Positions 22,030 to 22,256 of a DNA stretch of 22,256 nucleotides are shown piece after piece (within the stretch, counting starts at the first letter, position 1; every line of letters starts with the position of its first letter). This DNA comes from DASQTB01 sp035642095. GTDB lineage: Bacteria > Actinomycetota > UBA4738 > CALAEC01. A program made the translations under genes and the position numbers. Location of the stretch: assembly GCA_035642095.1 (NCBI GenBank), contig DASQTB010000022.1, forward strand, positions 1 to 22,256, in the 5' to 3' direction. The notes beneath the pieces were generated by a model. That model did no database searches. It saw only the letters and a program-made list of their open reading frames with translations, and was not told where the DNA came from.

Positions 22030-22082
22030 ATCCTCGATCACTACTCCTGCGTCATCGGCCACATCTCTAACATCGAGCCGCG

Positions 22083-22111
22083 ACGCTAACAAATACATCG
22101 GCACGGGTCAA
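22083..22111 (-). promoter_or_regulatory. Promoter of the HTH-pilMNO operon
   Basis: The minus strand reads TTGACC (22111-22106), a 17-bp spacer and TAGCGT (22088-22083), the best -35/-10 pair in the window. The predicted start is near 22076, leaving a leader of about 120 nt before GTG 21957. Confidence 0.65.
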
Positions 22112-22140
22112 CGACAATCTTGAGGGTCGATCCACGACTT

Positions 22141-22170
22141 GGGGCTAATTACAGAACTGCAATTACCCCC
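22141..22170. repeat. 30-bp near-palindrome upstream of the pilus promoter
   Basis: Left arm GGGGCTAATT (22141-22150) mirrors AATTACCCCC (22161-22170) with one mismatch. Inside, CAG (22152-22154) mirrors CTG (22157-22159). In all, 12 of 15 symmetric positions pair. It begins 30 bp upstream of the -35 on the minus strand and lacks a following T-run, so an operator is more likely than a terminator. Confidence 0.65.
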
Positions 22171-22208
22171 AATATCGATAGCGCCGTCGGTGCTAGGTGA
22201 CCGGCAGG

Positions 22209-22256
22209 TCAAACTCCGAGGAGGGTCAGATACAGCTCGGCGATGGGGCGCCCGGC
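22209..22256 (-). CDS. C-terminal end of an unidentified gene (possibly prepilin peptidase)
   Basis: The minus-strand frame entering from the right edge encodes AGRPIAELYLTLLGV and stops at TGA (22211-22209). The G/C-rich third positions look coding. The ending resembles C-termini of A24 prepilin peptidases (a GxPxxxxYLxL pattern), and pilus genes follow, but 15 residues cannot establish a family. Confidence 0.45.
   Translation of the reverse strand, partial: AGRPIAELYLTLLGV

Larger units (their letters stand above)
21958..22208 (-). other. Regulatory intergenic region upstream of the pilus operon
   Basis: This stretch of about 250 bp is clearly less GC-rich than the rest. It holds the promoter (22083-22111), a predicted leader of about 120 nt, a 13-bp palindrome in the leader, a 30-bp near-palindrome upstream of the -35, TATCGATA at 22173-22180, and TGACC / GGTCA arms (22198-22211) that overlap the stop of the upstream gene. 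I see no convincing small gene in it. Confidence 0.7.

Noticed and set aside
21958..22104. N-terminal extension of the HTH regulator to GTG 22104
   Set aside because: It contains the promoter and loses the G/C third-position bias; GTG 21957 has a strong Shine-Dalgarno and gives the normal length of about 69 residues.

Overview
The window is GC-rich, densely packed chromosomal DNA that reads as core genome of an actinobacterium (Actinomycetota). The evidence is an actinobacterial integration host factor gene (mihF), a BldC-like regulator of about 69 residues, a PriA without helicase motifs, and the order pepQ-efp-nusB / pyrR-pyrB-pyrC-carA-carB-pyrK-pyrD-pyrF-pyrE / mihF-gmk-rpoZ-coaBC-metK-priA. 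I cannot name a genus. The type IV pilus genes and the NAD-type PyrK/PyrD pair suggest a lineage outside the best-known Streptomyces and Mycobacterium groups (inference). No mobile element, CRISPR array, tRNA or rRNA is visible.

Layout from right to left, the direction of transcription for all but two genes. At 22209-22256 is the last 15 codons of an unidentified gene, perhaps a prepilin peptidase. Next is a regulatory region of about 250 bp with a 30-bp near-palindrome and a good sigma-70-like promoter. It drives a BldC-like HTH gene, pilM, pilN, pilO and a PilP-like gene (21957-18736), which together encode an inner-membrane pilus assembly platform. Two GC hairpins then separate these from pepQ-efp-nusB (18613-16567). 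Two plus-strand genes follow, tatA and a secreted cysteine-containing protein (15443-16566); the second ends stop-to-stop against nusB.

The complete pyrimidine operon (15243-4953) has a PyrR-binding RNA loop and an attenuator-type terminator in its leader. It encodes every step from bicarbonate and glutamine to UMP: CarAB, PyrB, PyrC, PyrK/PyrD, PyrE and PyrF. A separate promoter then serves mihF-gmk-rpoZ-coaBC, and metK-priA follow, with a possible extra leaderless promoter at metK. PriA runs off the left edge.

Translational coupling is extreme. Six junctions are GTGA overlaps, one is ATGA, and the metK/priA junction appears to be CTGA, implying a CTG start for priA. The oddest point is gmk: its P-loop-containing frame has no ATG, GTG, TTG or CTG between the nearest upstream stop and the P-loop. 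It must use a rare start, arise by frameshift from mihF, or reflect a sequence error. Other points of interest are the pilus regulatory region, possible leaderless promoters, an insert in CarA, and key-residue substitutions in CoaC and PriA.
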